Shown piece after piece: positions 1 to 8,742 of a DNA stretch of 54,179 bases. The stretch lies in NCBI GenBank assembly GCA_947476295.1, contig CANJQC010000018.1, positions 1 to 54,179 of the forward strand, written 5' to 3'. How positions within the stretch are numbered: position 1 is the first letter of the stretch; each line of letters opens with the position of its first letter. The notes beneath the pieces were generated by a model. That model ran no database searches. It was not told the DNA's origin and saw only the letters and a list, made by a program, of their open reading frames with translations. The position numbers and the translations under genes were made by a program. This DNA comes from Planctomycetaceae bacterium (lineage in GTDB: Bacteria; Planctomycetota; Planctomycetia; Planctomycetales; Planctomycetaceae).

Positions 1-218
1 GGCTTCTCACGCCGAGTAATCAGCTTTGCAAGCCAGTGATGATCAGCACGGGCAAGCACTTGTCCGGCCTTGTACCAGTGCCGCTTGTTGGCATTAACGC
101 TGCCCACGATCACATTGTTTTTAAGGACCACCGCCGCCGCCACGTCCGCTACAGCCGGGCTGACAGTGGAACCTCCTGCCCCCGACGCCCGTCAGGCAGA
201 CAACACCCCCTGCGCTAA

Positions 219-608
219 TGCCCCGAATGGAATCGTTGTTTACACAAAGGCAAGGTCCACGTTTCGACGTACCTTTGCAGGACGTTTCGCCAGGATGGCA
301 AGGTCAAACATGAGACCGTGGCCAATATCTCCGATCTGCCGGACGATCTGCTCGCCGTCATCAAGAATCGGCTGGCCACGAGACAACCGCTCGTCGGCGA
401 CGGCGGCACGATGACCTTCGAACGCAGCCTGCCGCATGCAAATGTCGCCGCCGTGCTGGGCACGATGCGGAACATCGGACTTGATCAGTTCATTGCAGCA
501 AGGCCGTGTCGTGAGCGGAGCCTCGTGATGGCCATGATTGCTGATCGGATTATTTCGCCAAGGTCGAAACTCAGTTGTTCCGCAGGCATGCTGTCAGTGG
601 ACGCCTAG
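219..608 (+). pseudogene. IS1634-like transposase remnant (N-terminal part)
   Basis: The frame is open from just after a stop at 216-218 to a stop at 606-608. It reads like the N-terminal domain of IS1634/IS4-type transposases: a GKVHVSTYLCRTFRQDGKV-type stretch, then HETVANISDLPDDLLAVIK, then a segment ending in VMAMIADRIISPRSKL. Similarity stops near position 573, where family members continue toward the DDE catalytic core. The rest is unrelated sequence and then a stop. No start codon with a ribosome binding site is visible and no catalytic residues remain, so this is a dead fragment. The family assignment is from memory of motif wording; the truncation is seen directly. Confidence 0.6.
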
Positions 609-650
609 AACCAGCCACCGGTTTGGGAAGCGCCCACCGGGTCTGGCGAT

Positions 651-912
651 GTGCCCACCGGGTTTCAGGATACCGATCAGGTCGTTCAAACTGAGCCCAC
701 TCAAATCGCTGAAAGCGATGTGAAGACATGTTCGCCCAGCATTACTGCCCACTCATCGTCGACTCCTGATGACGGCGATGAAATACCGGCGGGTTCACGC
801 AGCGAGTGTGAGCCGTATCGGGACGAGATTGTGCGCAAGCTGGAGCAGGGTCTGACGGCTCAGCGGATCTGGCAGGATCTGATCGATGAGTTTAGTTTCG
901 CCGCGAAGTATC
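651..912 (+). pseudogene. IS21-family IstA transposase remnant
   Basis: The frame contains SRSECEPYRDEIVRKLEQ followed by GLTAQRIWQDLIDEF, the hallmark N-terminal helix-turn-helix region of IstA transposases of IS21-type elements. After about position 912 the similarity ends and the frame runs on the antisense strand of a different remnant. The usual RNase H-fold core and the IstB ATPase partner are absent. Just upstream the motif cccaccgggt occurs twice (near 638 and 654), suggesting a rearrangement scar. The element is non-functional. Confidence 0.6.
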
Positions 913-984
913 CACACAGCAAAACGAGTGGAGTGTCTCTGGAGTTGATGTTGAGAGCGACTGCACCGCCACGAGATGAGCCAA

Positions 985-1155
985 CAACACATCAGGCTGG
1001 TGCTGATCGTATTCAGCTTGTGCTGTACGAAGAGCGGCGTTGAACTCGTCGTAATCCAGCCTGGGGTTGATGACTTCGTGCCCATGATCCTTTAGACACG
1101 TTGGCTTAACACCACCGGGAACAGAATGCCAGCCGTGGAGGAAGAGGATTTTCAG
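985..1155 (-). pseudogene. Alpha/beta-hydrolase-like gene, 5' fragment
   Basis: Read on the minus strand, the segment encodes KILFLHGWHSVPGGVKP, then a stretch with HGHEVINPRLDYDEF and AQAEYDQHQPDV. This matches the start of a small conserved alpha/beta-hydrolase-like family whose next motif would normally be the nucleophile elbow (GSSRGG type). Here the sequence turns into unrelated residues right after QPDV, so the nucleophile is lost. A CTG stands where the start codon would be, directly after a stop codon. I infer a truncated gene cut by the neighbouring transposase debris. The family is recalled, not searched. Confidence 0.5.
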
Positions 1156-1221
1156 TCAGTCGATGTGCTTTCGCAAATCGCATTGATCACCTTTCTGTCG
1201 ATGAATGCGAGTCAGGAGTAC

Positions 1222-2100
1222 CTATTCAGCGATCATGCGATAGAGTTCCGGTCGACGAAAACGGAAAAGGTATTCCGGTTCGCTGCGGGCCCTCAGCAGA
1301 TCCTCCCGGAGCAGATCATGCACCAGCATGCCGGGTTCGCCGGTGGGCGTATTCCAGGACGCCAGTTGTTCTCCACGAGGTCCGAGAATCATGCCTCCAC
1401 CAGGAAACCGTTGAGTCGTTCCGGCCAGTTCCACAACCCCCGTATAATTGCTGGCAACTCCATAGACGCCGTTCTCCATACAGCGTGCTGCCAGTGCCAT
1501 TCTGGACCAGTTTTCCCATCCGGCCACATCACCGGGGGGTGGATCGGCTGCGAACGGAAACAGGACGATTTCGACATTCTGCACAGCCAGCAGTCGAGTC
1601 GATTCCGGCATGAGCGCATCGAAACAAATGTTGACGCCGATTCTTCCCAGCCGGGTCTCAACAACTGTCGGAGCTTCCCCGCCGTTATAGAACGGCATTT
1701 CAAACATTGGTACATGCATCTTACGAAATCGTCCCAGCAGTCCGTTGCCATCAACCAGGGCCTGCGTGTTGAACATTAGGTTGCCGGCGTCTTCCAGCAA
1801 GCCTACGGCAATCAGAAGTCCGTACCGAGCGGCCGTTTGCCGCAGCTTTTCTGTCGCGGGCCCCGGAATCGTCTGAGCCATCATGCGGCCTTGACGCAGA
1901 GCAGAACGCAGCCAACTGTCGTGATCGCCGGTGGGATGATTCGGAATAAATCCGGACAGGGAGAGTTCCTGAAACGAAACTAGGTCGACGCCAAGTTCCG
2001 CTGCCTGTTGACACCAGTAATCGATCTTTGCCAGATTGTCTTCGATCTGCCCGGGCTTCGTATCGACAGCCACTGCGGCAACTCGTACTCGTTCCTGCAT
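1222..2100 (-). CDS. Carbon-nitrogen hydrolase (nitrilase superfamily)
   Basis: The 292-residue protein belongs to the nitrilase/amidase superfamily, which hydrolyses amide or nitrile C-N bonds through a Glu-Lys-Cys triad. Those residues are visible: E45 in VSFQELSLSG, K127 in RFRKMHVPMFE and C159 in NICFDALMPES. The length matches single-domain cytosolic amidases such as N-carbamoylputrescine amidase or omega-amidase, but substrate specificity cannot be read from sequence. No signal peptide is seen. It lies 100 bp downstream of the GDPD gene on the same strand and may be the last gene of a kinase-GDPD-amidase run, though the gap leaves room for its own promoter. The ATG at 2100 is the first start in frame. 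Confidence 0.85.
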   Translation of the reverse strand: MQERVRVAAVAVDTKPGQIEDNLAKIDYWCQQAAELGVDLVSFQELSLSGFIPNHPTGDHDSWLRSALRQGRMMAQTIPGPATEKLRQTAARYGLLIAVGLLEDAGNLMFNTQALVDGNGLLGRFRKMHVPMFEMPFYNGGEAPTVVETRLGRIGVNICFDALMPESTRLLAVQNVEIVLFPFAADPPPGDVAGWENWSRMALAARCMENGVYGVASNYTGVVELAGTTQRFPGGGMILGPRGEQLASWNTPTGEPGMLVHDLLREDLLRARSEPEYLFRFRRPELYRMIAE

Positions 2101-2200
2101 AATGTTTTCTCAAGTTTTAAGTTCGGGATAAGGCGTTGCACAACAATAAACTACCGAATTCAGTCTTGTTGAAGAATTAGAATCGGCCACGTTGGACAGG

Positions 2201-3748
2201 CTATTCGTGTGCCATTTGTTCGATGGCTCTGAGCACTCTCAGCGGGTGGTCTGTCTGGATGCAGTCGATTCCCAAGGTGATCGCCTTTTGATACTGCTCG
2301 ACCGTCTCGTTTGGTCCGAGTGCATCCGAGAAGACCTGAATCCCTTTTTGATGGCACATCCCAATCATTTCCTCTGACAGAATGGACCAAGATGCATCGA
2401 CGCCCCAAGGCTTGATGGCAGCGACCGATTCCAGTTGATCAAGGCGTTTGAGGGGTGGCAGAGTCCGCACACTGGGGTCAAGTCTGCGAATCTTGTCACT
2501 GTAGTCCACCGATTGGTAGACCACGTGGCGTTCCTCGAGATGAAACGTGTGAATTGCGGCAACGAGTACGTCGGGAGCGATATCTTTTGCGTCGAGGTAG
2601 ACCCCTGTCGTGTCGCCGAGCGCTGTGAGTCCGTCGTCGAGCGACGGCACGCATGTCTCACGGAAAGGATTGCCAAACCAGATTCCAGCGGAGAGTTTCG
2701 TCATTTCCTCGAACGTCTTTTCCCGGACACTCCCATTCTCTTCGGTCGTCCGGTTGAGCGTGCCGTCGTGAAGGAGAATGTATTTTCCGTCCTGTGTGGT
2801 GCGAATATCGATCTCGGCAAAATCAACCCCGAGCCGGGCGGCTTCGCGGATGGCAGGGAGTGTGTTTTCCGGAGCATAGCGATTGGCGCCGCGGTGCGCG
2901 GCGATTTTCACAGGGAATGTGCCGAGCCGTCGGCGAGCGTTGAAGAAGAGGAGGCCCGCCGGGGCGTCGGTTTGTATCCAGTCGATGCCCGCATCGATGA
3001 CCGGACCCCAGACTTCTGGATTGTCCCATTTCTCTCCCAACACTTTAGCCTGAACCTTGATCCCGGCCGCATGGAATCGCTGACACAACTCGGCAGTCAC
3101 CTCGTCGGCATCGATCTCGACGGCCGCAGGTGCGACATTCTCGACGAATGCGTTGAAAGGCATGGTCATCGGGCGATATTTGGTCATTCCGGGAACTGCC
3201 CCGTGCGAAACCATTTTCACTTTTTCCAGAACTTCGGGGCTGTCGTATACGATCACCTGTTGCTCCATGCCGGCAGCGATCACTTCCTCAACTAGGAGCT
3301 TGGCGTCGATGTGCTTGCAGTCTAGGTACAAGTTGATCCTGCCCTTCGCGAGGGCGAGCGCTTCGGACAGCGTCATTAGTCGGTTCCCGGAGAATCGCTG
3401 CGCGAACCATGAGCCCGCGTCGAGTTTTTTCAGCTCGTCCAGTGTGAGATCGGCAATCCGGCCCTTGCCATCCGTCGTCGCATCGACAGTGTCGTTGTGG
3501 ATGACGACGTGGCGACCATCCTTCGTCAGGCGCAAATCAATCTCCGCCCATTCGCAGTAGTCTTGGACGCACATCTCGATCGCCGCCGCAGAGTTTTCCG
3601 GGGCCGCCATCGCCATTCCGCGGTGGACCATTACCTGAATGTTTCGCGGTGGTTCCACCGGCTGAAAGAAGCGAAAGTTCAGCTGGGCGGACGCCTGCGA
3701 CGAGCAGAACAGGATCAAAATCTTCGCAATACCAAGCCAGCGTGCCAT
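2201..3748 (-). CDS. Tandem-domain glycerophosphodiester phosphodiesterase, secreted
   Basis: The 515-residue protein carries two consecutive GDPD TIM-barrel domains, which hydrolyse glycerophosphodiesters to glycerol 3-phosphate and an alcohol. The first begins near residue 40 (MVHRGMAMAAPENS, then EIDLRLTKDG and HND) and the second near residue 284 (AAHRGANRYAPENT, then EIDIRTTQDG and HDG). Both keep the HRG...EN, E.D and H.D metal/catalytic signature. I chose the ATG at 3748 because AGGAG lies 8 bases upstream and the protein then starts with a signal peptide (MARWLGIAKILILFCSSQAS), indicating export. The frame is open 14 codons further upstream. It follows the kinase gene after 38 bp, so the two are probably co-transcribed. 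Duplicated GDPD domains in one chain are unusual. Confidence 0.88.
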   Translation of the reverse strand: MARWLGIAKILILFCSSQASAQLNFRFFQPVEPPRNIQVMVHRGMAMAAPENSAAAIEMCVQDYCEWAEIDLRLTKDGRHVVIHNDTVDATTDGKGRIADLTLDELKKLDAGSWFAQRFSGNRLMTLSEALALAKGRINLYLDCKHIDAKLLVEEVIAAGMEQQVIVYDSPEVLEKVKMVSHGAVPGMTKYRPMTMPFNAFVENVAPAAVEIDADEVTAELCQRFHAAGIKVQAKVLGEKWDNPEVWGPVIDAGIDWIQTDAPAGLLFFNARRRLGTFPVKIAAHRGANRYAPENTLPAIREAARLGVDFAEIDIRTTQDGKYILLHDGTLNRTTEENGSVREKTFEEMTKLSAGIWFGNPFRETCVPSLDDGLTALGDTTGVYLDAKDIAPDVLVAAIHTFHLEERHVVYQSVDYSDKIRRLDPSVRTLPPLKRLDQLESVAAIKPWGVDASWSILSEEMIGMCHQKGIQVFSDALGPNETVEQYQKAITLGIDCIQTDHPLRVLRAIEQMAHE

Positions 3749-3786
3749 CAGTGAGACTCCTAGTATGAATATCGATCCTTGGCAAT

Positions 3787-5082
3787 TCACTGCACACCAA
3801 CCCGCGTGGTGCCGTCGGGGACGACGTACAAGTCCTGCAACTGTTCTTGGCGTGGATTGGCTTCCAGTTCGGCGATCCAGCGACGAAGCTCAAGACCGTA
3901 TTCGTCGGCCATATCGCTTTTTACCAGTTCGCGCAGAAAGCCGGACGCTCCAATTTCCGACAACTCCGCATCTTCGGCTGTCGTAAAACGTTGTCGAGGA
4001 TCAGGGTGCAGCAGGCCACGCAGCAAACGAATGAGTGACTCGCTGAACTGGAACTCTTCCAGCGGCAATAATGCCGGAAGGCGTTCCAGAATGTTCAGCT
4101 TGGCTTGCATTAACTGGTCGAATTCCATTCCGGCAAACGGACGGGATCCCGACAGCATTTCGATGAGCATATAACCCAGACTGGCGAGGTCCGACTGAGG
4201 CGTCGCTCGCTGCCCGGCCAAAATTTCAGGTGCCGCGTATTCCAGCGTACACGGTTGACTCGCAGGCGGACGTCCGACCCAGTAGGCAGAACCGATATCA
4301 ATGATCTTCACTTGCCCCGTGCGTTTCACCATCACATTCGACGGTTTCAGGTCACAGTGGATAATGCCGCCGCGATGCAACGCTGCGATGCCAATCAGGC
4401 ACTCACGCAGGATCGCAATCGCCATGCCTGGCTTGAGTCGGCAATCGACTTCGCCGGTTGTGATCACACGTTCAGTAATACTGGCCCAGCGTGTTTCAGT
4501 GACGGCTTCGTGAACAATCGCCAGAGTCTCACGTCGCAGAATATGCAGCAGATCGAATCCATCGATCCATTCCATTTCAAGGACATAAATTCCGCTGTCA
4601 ATCTGAAACGCATGGACAGAGACCAAGTGGTCCACCTGAATCCGCGCAACGATAGCAGAGACTTCCGCCAAGCGGTGCATTTCCTGCTCGTACTTTGGCT
4701 GCGACTCAAACGCGGCTGGGGAAAAAAACTTGAGTGCAACCGGGATGCTGAAAGACGCCACACCGCGACGTTCGGCCAGCATCACACATCCCTGACCACC
4801 AATCCCCAAACGCTTGATGAACGTCCGTTCCGACGTCCAGTCCAGACCACGGCGTAAAAGCAGCGCCGAATAGAATTGCTGCAGAACGTGGACTTCAGTG
4901 GAGTTTGACGAAGCTTTTGACAGGTGGCTTAGAGAAATCACGGTTTCGGGAACTCGGGACATCAGAAGTTGTAGCCCCGGAGTGTACGACAAATGCCTCC
5001 GTCCGTCCTCAATTTCTTTCCGCCAAACGCACCGATCCGGTAAATCACTCGAGAACGTTGCAGTCATCCCAGAATCGTTCAT
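3787..5082 (-). CDS. Serine/threonine protein kinase with non-canonical HCD and DIG motifs
   Basis: This is a Hanks-type kinase of about 431 residues. The glycine loop is LGIGGQGCVMLAE and the ATP-anchoring lysine is in PVALKFF. The catalytic loop is HCDLKPSN, where Cys replaces the usual Arg of HRD, but Asp, Lys and Asn are kept. The metal motif is DIG instead of DFG, followed by APEILAG and DLASLGYMLIEMLSG. It is therefore a probably active non-RD kinase. The region before the kinase domain (about 90 residues) has no recognised domain. No membrane segment is visible, which is less usual for planctomycete kinases. The frame also has a TTG start at 5112; I prefer the ATG at 5082 but no strong ribosome binding site decides it. 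Confidence 0.82.
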   Translation of the reverse strand: MNDSGMTATFSSDLPDRCVWRKEIEDGRRHLSYTPGLQLLMSRVPETVISLSHLSKASSNSTEVHVLQQFYSALLLRRGLDWTSERTFIKRLGIGGQGCVMLAERRGVASFSIPVALKFFSPAAFESQPKYEQEMHRLAEVSAIVARIQVDHLVSVHAFQIDSGIYVLEMEWIDGFDLLHILRRETLAIVHEAVTETRWASITERVITTGEVDCRLKPGMAIAILRECLIGIAALHRGGIIHCDLKPSNVMVKRTGQVKIIDIGSAYWVGRPPASQPCTLEYAAPEILAGQRATPQSDLASLGYMLIEMLSGSRPFAGMEFDQLMQAKLNILERLPALLPLEEFQFSESLIRLLRGLLHPDPRQRFTTAEDAELSEIGASGFLRELVKSDMADEYGLELRRWIAELEANPRQEQLQDLYVVPDGTTRVGVQ

Positions 5083-5233
5083 GCCGCGCAACTCACGACT
5101 CAGAAGAGTCAAGATGCACTGACTGTGTGTTTGTCGAATTTCGAAGGCGATGGGGATTCCACACTGGCAATGGGCGGTGCAAAACTCCTAAACTTCGCAG
5201 AGCTGGCATTTTGCGGAACGGAAGGCCTCAGCC

Positions 5234-7468
5234 ATGAATTTGCGTACCACATCGATAAAACGTCCCGACTGTCGCACGGATGCTGAACGAATTCGGGGCA
5301 TCCGCAGAGCACGCTGGCTGGTGATATCGGCACTTGTGTTGCTTTTGGCGCCAGTCGCAGCCGATGAGCGCGCGCGGCGATCCGGGGCTGGCGCCGAGGA
5401 AACAGATGACTTTCCGGTGTTCAACCTTGAACCGCTGCTTCCGCGTGGGGACGTTTCAGAATCAGCACTGCCGCCAGTGAATGACCGTGACAGCGGCGTG
5501 ATCCCGGGGCTAAGTCGAGATCCTGCCAAGACCGACTCACGGGACGTCGATCCACGTACTCGACCAGGAACCTCCGGGCGATCGGGAACATCAGGCCGTG
5601 CTGGTACCACAGGGGACTCAGAATCGCCGGGTTATCTTTCACCCTTTCGCGACGATCCCGCTCCTCCGCGACACGATCGAAGTTTTCCGCTTCGCGACCC
5701 GTTCCCACCAGCACCGTCGCGTCGTGATATCGACCGCACGGATCCGACATTGCCTGCCGAAGATGCAATCGTTGCCGAGGGGTTCGACTGGAGCCTGCAG
5801 CCTGTGTCTCTGGCGGATCTGGAAGTCGGGCATCCGTGGGCGTTCGAACATTCGAAGCCGAATTTATCCGAAGCGGAAATTGAAGATTACATCCGGCTGA
5901 TCCGCGCCGTCAAAGACCGTAAGGCTTCGATCGGACTTAATTTGCCGGACGACGTGAATATCGCCAGTGCATGGGAATCGGCCTTTTACCGATTTGCAGA
6001 AGCGAGGCGTCAGGCATGGGTGAACGGCAAATTGTTGTTGCAGCCAGGCCGCAGCGGATTGTTGAATCCGTTTGACGGATCGGTCCTCTCAACTGCCGAT
6101 CGTATCGCTGAACCTGCAAATCTAAAGTCGTATTCATTGACGGCTGACATGCAGTCGCATCCGTCGGATTTTGTAGGGCGCCCCGTCGTGCTGTACGGAC
6201 TGTTCACGCCGTCAGTCATCAATCAACTGCAGGCAAAGCAGACGCTGGAAGGCCAAAAGAGCGTCTACAAGCTGCAGCGCGGTTTTTTGAGGAACCTCTC
6301 CGACACTGCGAATATCGCGCTGGTCGATGCTGAAAGTTACGTCGATTACGATTCGCAGAAAGAAGCGATTGAAGCATGGCCAGTGGAACAGCGCATAAGC
6401 TATCCCGTGCTGATTAAGGGTTGGTTCATTAAAACCATGGGCGAACAGCCGCTGGTGTACTGTGACGTCGTGCGAATTCTCACGCCGCGTCCCTATGACG
6501 AATACATTTGTGACAACGTTCACAATCGACGACGTGTTTCAGACGACGAAAGTTGGCTGTATTATGAAACTTTGCGCCAGTTGCAGATTACCAGTTCGAA
6601 AATTCAGACCGGGATTGCGCTTGCGGATCAGCAGCTGCGAGTCGAAACATTAATGCATGAGGTTCGGGAAAAAGCGACTGCCGATCATACGCTGCTTCAG
6701 AATGCTTTGCGGAATGGAACGCTGGCGGACGTTGACTCACAGGACAGCAAGACGTTTCAGACTCGACTGACACGACTCGAACGGCAGCTCGATCAGCGGC
6801 TCAATCGATATCGAGAATACCAGCAAAAGCCGGACACGTTTCCTATATTTGTGGACCTCTTTCAGCACCCTGAACGATGGCAGGGCCACCTTGTCACGCT
6901 CCGCGGCCATGTGCGTCGAGTCACCTCGCACGAAGGCGATCCCGGTCTGTTCAACGGCCAGCCTTTACACGAGTTGTGGCTGTTTACGGATGATTCACAA
7001 CACAATCCGACTGTGATTGTGACGCCATCGCTGCCCGATGAATTTCCCCGCAATGCAGATGTCGTGGATTCTGTGACGGTGACGGGATGTCTATTCAAGA
7101 TGTACGTCTATAAATCTCAGCATGAAAATCGGCTTGCTCCGCTGCTGCTGGCGGGTCGCATTGAGTGGAATCCGACCAGCGATCAGATCCTGAAATTAGC
7201 GGACGGAGGAAATTTTGCGCAGGGGTCGCGATTACTGGCAAATGCCAAAGCGAACTCCGGCCGCCCCGTGAGCGATACTATGCTGCTGCTGTTTGGTTTT
7301 GTCACGCTGTTGGCCACGATGACAGTTTGGGGGCGAGTCCAGCGGGATCGCCGCGAACACCAGCGACTGATGCGGCTGGTGGACGAGCGACCGGATTTTC
7401 GTCAGACTTCGCAGGATATGTATTCCGGACCTTTCGCTGAATCCAGATTTGAGCCCACTCGCGGATGA
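5234..7468 (+). CDS. Large membrane-anchored protein with two similar beta-rich modules
   Basis: I do not recognise this 744-residue protein. It starts with a hydrophobic segment (about residues 30-45, WLVISALVLLLAPVAA) and ends with a second one near residue 685 (MLLLFGFVTLLATMTVW) followed by a basic cytoplasmic-looking tail. In between comes a long Pro/Arg/Asp-rich, probably disordered stretch (60-175), then a folded part. Two segments resemble each other: HPSDFVGRPVVLYGLF near residue 309 and HPERWQGHLVTLRGHV near residue 544, each followed by alternating hydrophobic strands, suggesting duplicated OB-like modules separated by a helical region (about 450-530). Its stop overlaps the purN start (ATGA), so the two are likely translationally coupled, but no functional link is evident. 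Confidence 0.8.
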   Translation: MNLRTTSIKRPDCRTDAERIRGIRRARWLVISALVLLLAPVAADERARRSGAGAEETDDFPVFNLEPLLPRGDVSESALPPVNDRDSGVIPGLSRDPAKTDSRDVDPRTRPGTSGRSGTSGRAGTTGDSESPGYLSPFRDDPAPPRHDRSFPLRDPFPPAPSRRDIDRTDPTLPAEDAIVAEGFDWSLQPVSLADLEVGHPWAFEHSKPNLSEAEIEDYIRLIRAVKDRKASIGLNLPDDVNIASAWESAFYRFAEARRQAWVNGKLLLQPGRSGLLNPFDGSVLSTADRIAEPANLKSYSLTADMQSHPSDFVGRPVVLYGLFTPSVINQLQAKQTLEGQKSVYKLQRGFLRNLSDTANIALVDAESYVDYDSQKEAIEAWPVEQRISYPVLIKGWFIKTMGEQPLVYCDVVRILTPRPYDEYICDNVHNRRRVSDDESWLYYETLRQLQITSSKIQTGIALADQQLRVETLMHEVREKATADHTLLQNALRNGTLADVDSQDSKTFQTRLTRLERQLDQRLNRYREYQQKPDTFPIFVDLFQHPERWQGHLVTLRGHVRRVTSHEGDPGLFNGQPLHELWLFTDDSQHNPTVIVTPSLPDEFPRNADVVDSVTVTGCLFKMYVYKSQHENRLAPLLLAGRIEWNPTSDQILKLADGGNFAQGSRLLANAKANSGRPVSDTMLLLFGFVTLLATMTVWGRVQRDRREHQRLMRLVDERPDFRQTSQDMYSGPFAESRFEPTRG

Positions 7469-8139
7469 CCTCTTCGGCTGTCGATTCCACCTGCAGTATC
7501 GTGCCATTCTCTGCAATCACCGATCGTCCGATCCGGCTTGGTGTGCTGATCAGCGGAGGCGGCACAACGCTGCTCAATTTTCTGGATCAAATCCGCAACG
7601 GAAATCTTGCAGCTGAAGTACCACTGGTGATCGCCAGTCAGAAAAAATGCAAAGGCATCGATCGGGCTCGCAGCGCCGGTCTGGAATGCGTTGTGCTTCG
7701 CCCTCGCGATTATGCGAACGTACAGGATTTCAGTCAGGCCGTGTTCAGCGAACTTCGCAACGCACGTATCGATCTGGTGACGCTGGCGGGTTTCTTAAGT
7801 CTGTTGCACATTCCGAATGATTTCCTGTGGCGGGTGATCAACATTCACCCGTCGCTCATTCCTGCGTTTTGCGGCCATGGATTCTATGGCCATCATGTGC
7901 ATGAAGCTGCCATACAGCGAGGCGTGAAGATCAGCGGATGCACGGTGCATTTTGCCGACAACGAATACGATCACGGCCCCATCATTCTGCAGCAGCCCGT
8001 GAACGTCCCCGACGGCAGCACTGCCGATGAATTGTCGGCTCTGGTATTTGAACAGGAGAAAATCGCCTACCCGGAAGCCATTCGACAACTGGCCTCCGGA
8101 CATTTGACGATCAGGAATCGGCGAACGTATTTTAGTTGA
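7465..8139 (+). CDS. purN: Phosphoribosylglycinamide formyltransferase (GAR transformylase)
   Basis: PurN transfers a formyl group from 10-formyl-tetrahydrofolate to glycinamide ribonucleotide, the third step of de novo purine synthesis. The 224-residue protein has the N-terminal phosphate-binding loop (RLGVLISGGGTTLLNF), the catalytic Asn and His in INIHPSLIPAF (N126, H128) and the catalytic Asp in the conserved segment before GPIILQQPV (D169). The first 20 residues are an extension compared with the usual enzyme. The start codon overlaps the stop of the upstream membrane protein by four bases. Other purine genes (purH, guaA) are elsewhere in the window, so the pathway is dispersed rather than in one operon. 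Confidence 0.93.
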   Translation: MTSSAVDSTCSIVPFSAITDRPIRLGVLISGGGTTLLNFLDQIRNGNLAAEVPLVIASQKKCKGIDRARSAGLECVVLRPRDYANVQDFSQAVFSELRNARIDLVTLAGFLSLLHIPNDFLWRVINIHPSLIPAFCGHGFYGHHVHEAAIQRGVKISGCTVHFADNEYDHGPIILQQPVNVPDGSTADELSALVFEQEKIAYPEAIRQLASGHLTIRNRRTYFS

Positions 8140-8181
8140 CGTTCCGTCATACCACACTGGATTTTGTAAAGCATTATTTCA

Positions 8182-8742
8182 ATGACAATTTTTGCTGAAC
8201 ACACTTCGCCATGCGTCCTGAAGGGACAATCGTTTCTTTGCTTTGTCGACGAAGACTATGAAGATCTGGAACTCTGGTATCCCAAACATCGTTTGATTGA
8301 AGCCGGGGCCGCGTTTGTGGTCGCCGGTCAGGAATCCGGACGGAAGTATGTTGGCAAGAACGGTTATCCGTGTATCTCCGACACAGCGATCTCGGGAATC
8401 AATGCATCGAAATTCCATGGCCTGATCTGTGCCGGCGGCTGGATGCCTGACAAATTGCGCCGCGATCCGGAAGTGCTGCGGATCACGCAAGAATTTGCCG
8501 CCGCAGGCAAGCTGGTCGCAGCGATTTGTCATGGCGGCTGGATTCCGATTTCAGCCAAAGTTTACGACGGCGTCAAGGTCACCGGATCGCCCGGTATTAA
8601 GGATGATCTCATTAACGCCGGTGCGCTGTTTGAAGATACGTCTGTCGTTGTCGATCGCCATTTTGTCAGCAGTCGAAAACCGGATGACCTGCCGGACTTT
8701 TGCCGAGGCATCATTCACGTCTGCGCGCCCAGGACCTGCTGA
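8182..8742 (+). CDS. DJ-1/PfpI family protein
   Basis: The 186-residue protein has the DJ-1/PfpI class I glutamine-amidotransferase-like fold. The nucleophile elbow is AAICHGGWIPIS, with the reactive Cys followed by His, and an acidic partner sits in the early DEDYEDLELWYP stretch. A glycine-rich LICAGGWMPDKLR loop lies between. Members act as glyoxalases, deglycases, peptidases or stress chaperones; the sequence does not decide among these. It follows purN after 42 bp on the same strand. Its 3' end overlaps the convergent aminotransferase gene by 28 bp. Confidence 0.85.
   Translation: MTIFAEHTSPCVLKGQSFLCFVDEDYEDLELWYPKHRLIEAGAAFVVAGQESGRKYVGKNGYPCISDTAISGINASKFHGLICAGGWMPDKLRRDPEVLRITQEFAAAGKLVAAICHGGWIPISAKVYDGVKVTGSPGIKDDLINAGALFEDTSVVVDRHFVSSRKPDDLPDFCRGIIHVCAPRTC

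Noticed and set aside
3153-3560. Long plus-strand open frame opposite the GDPD gene
   Set aside because: It is antisense to a gene with clear catalytic motifs and has no protein-like features of its own.
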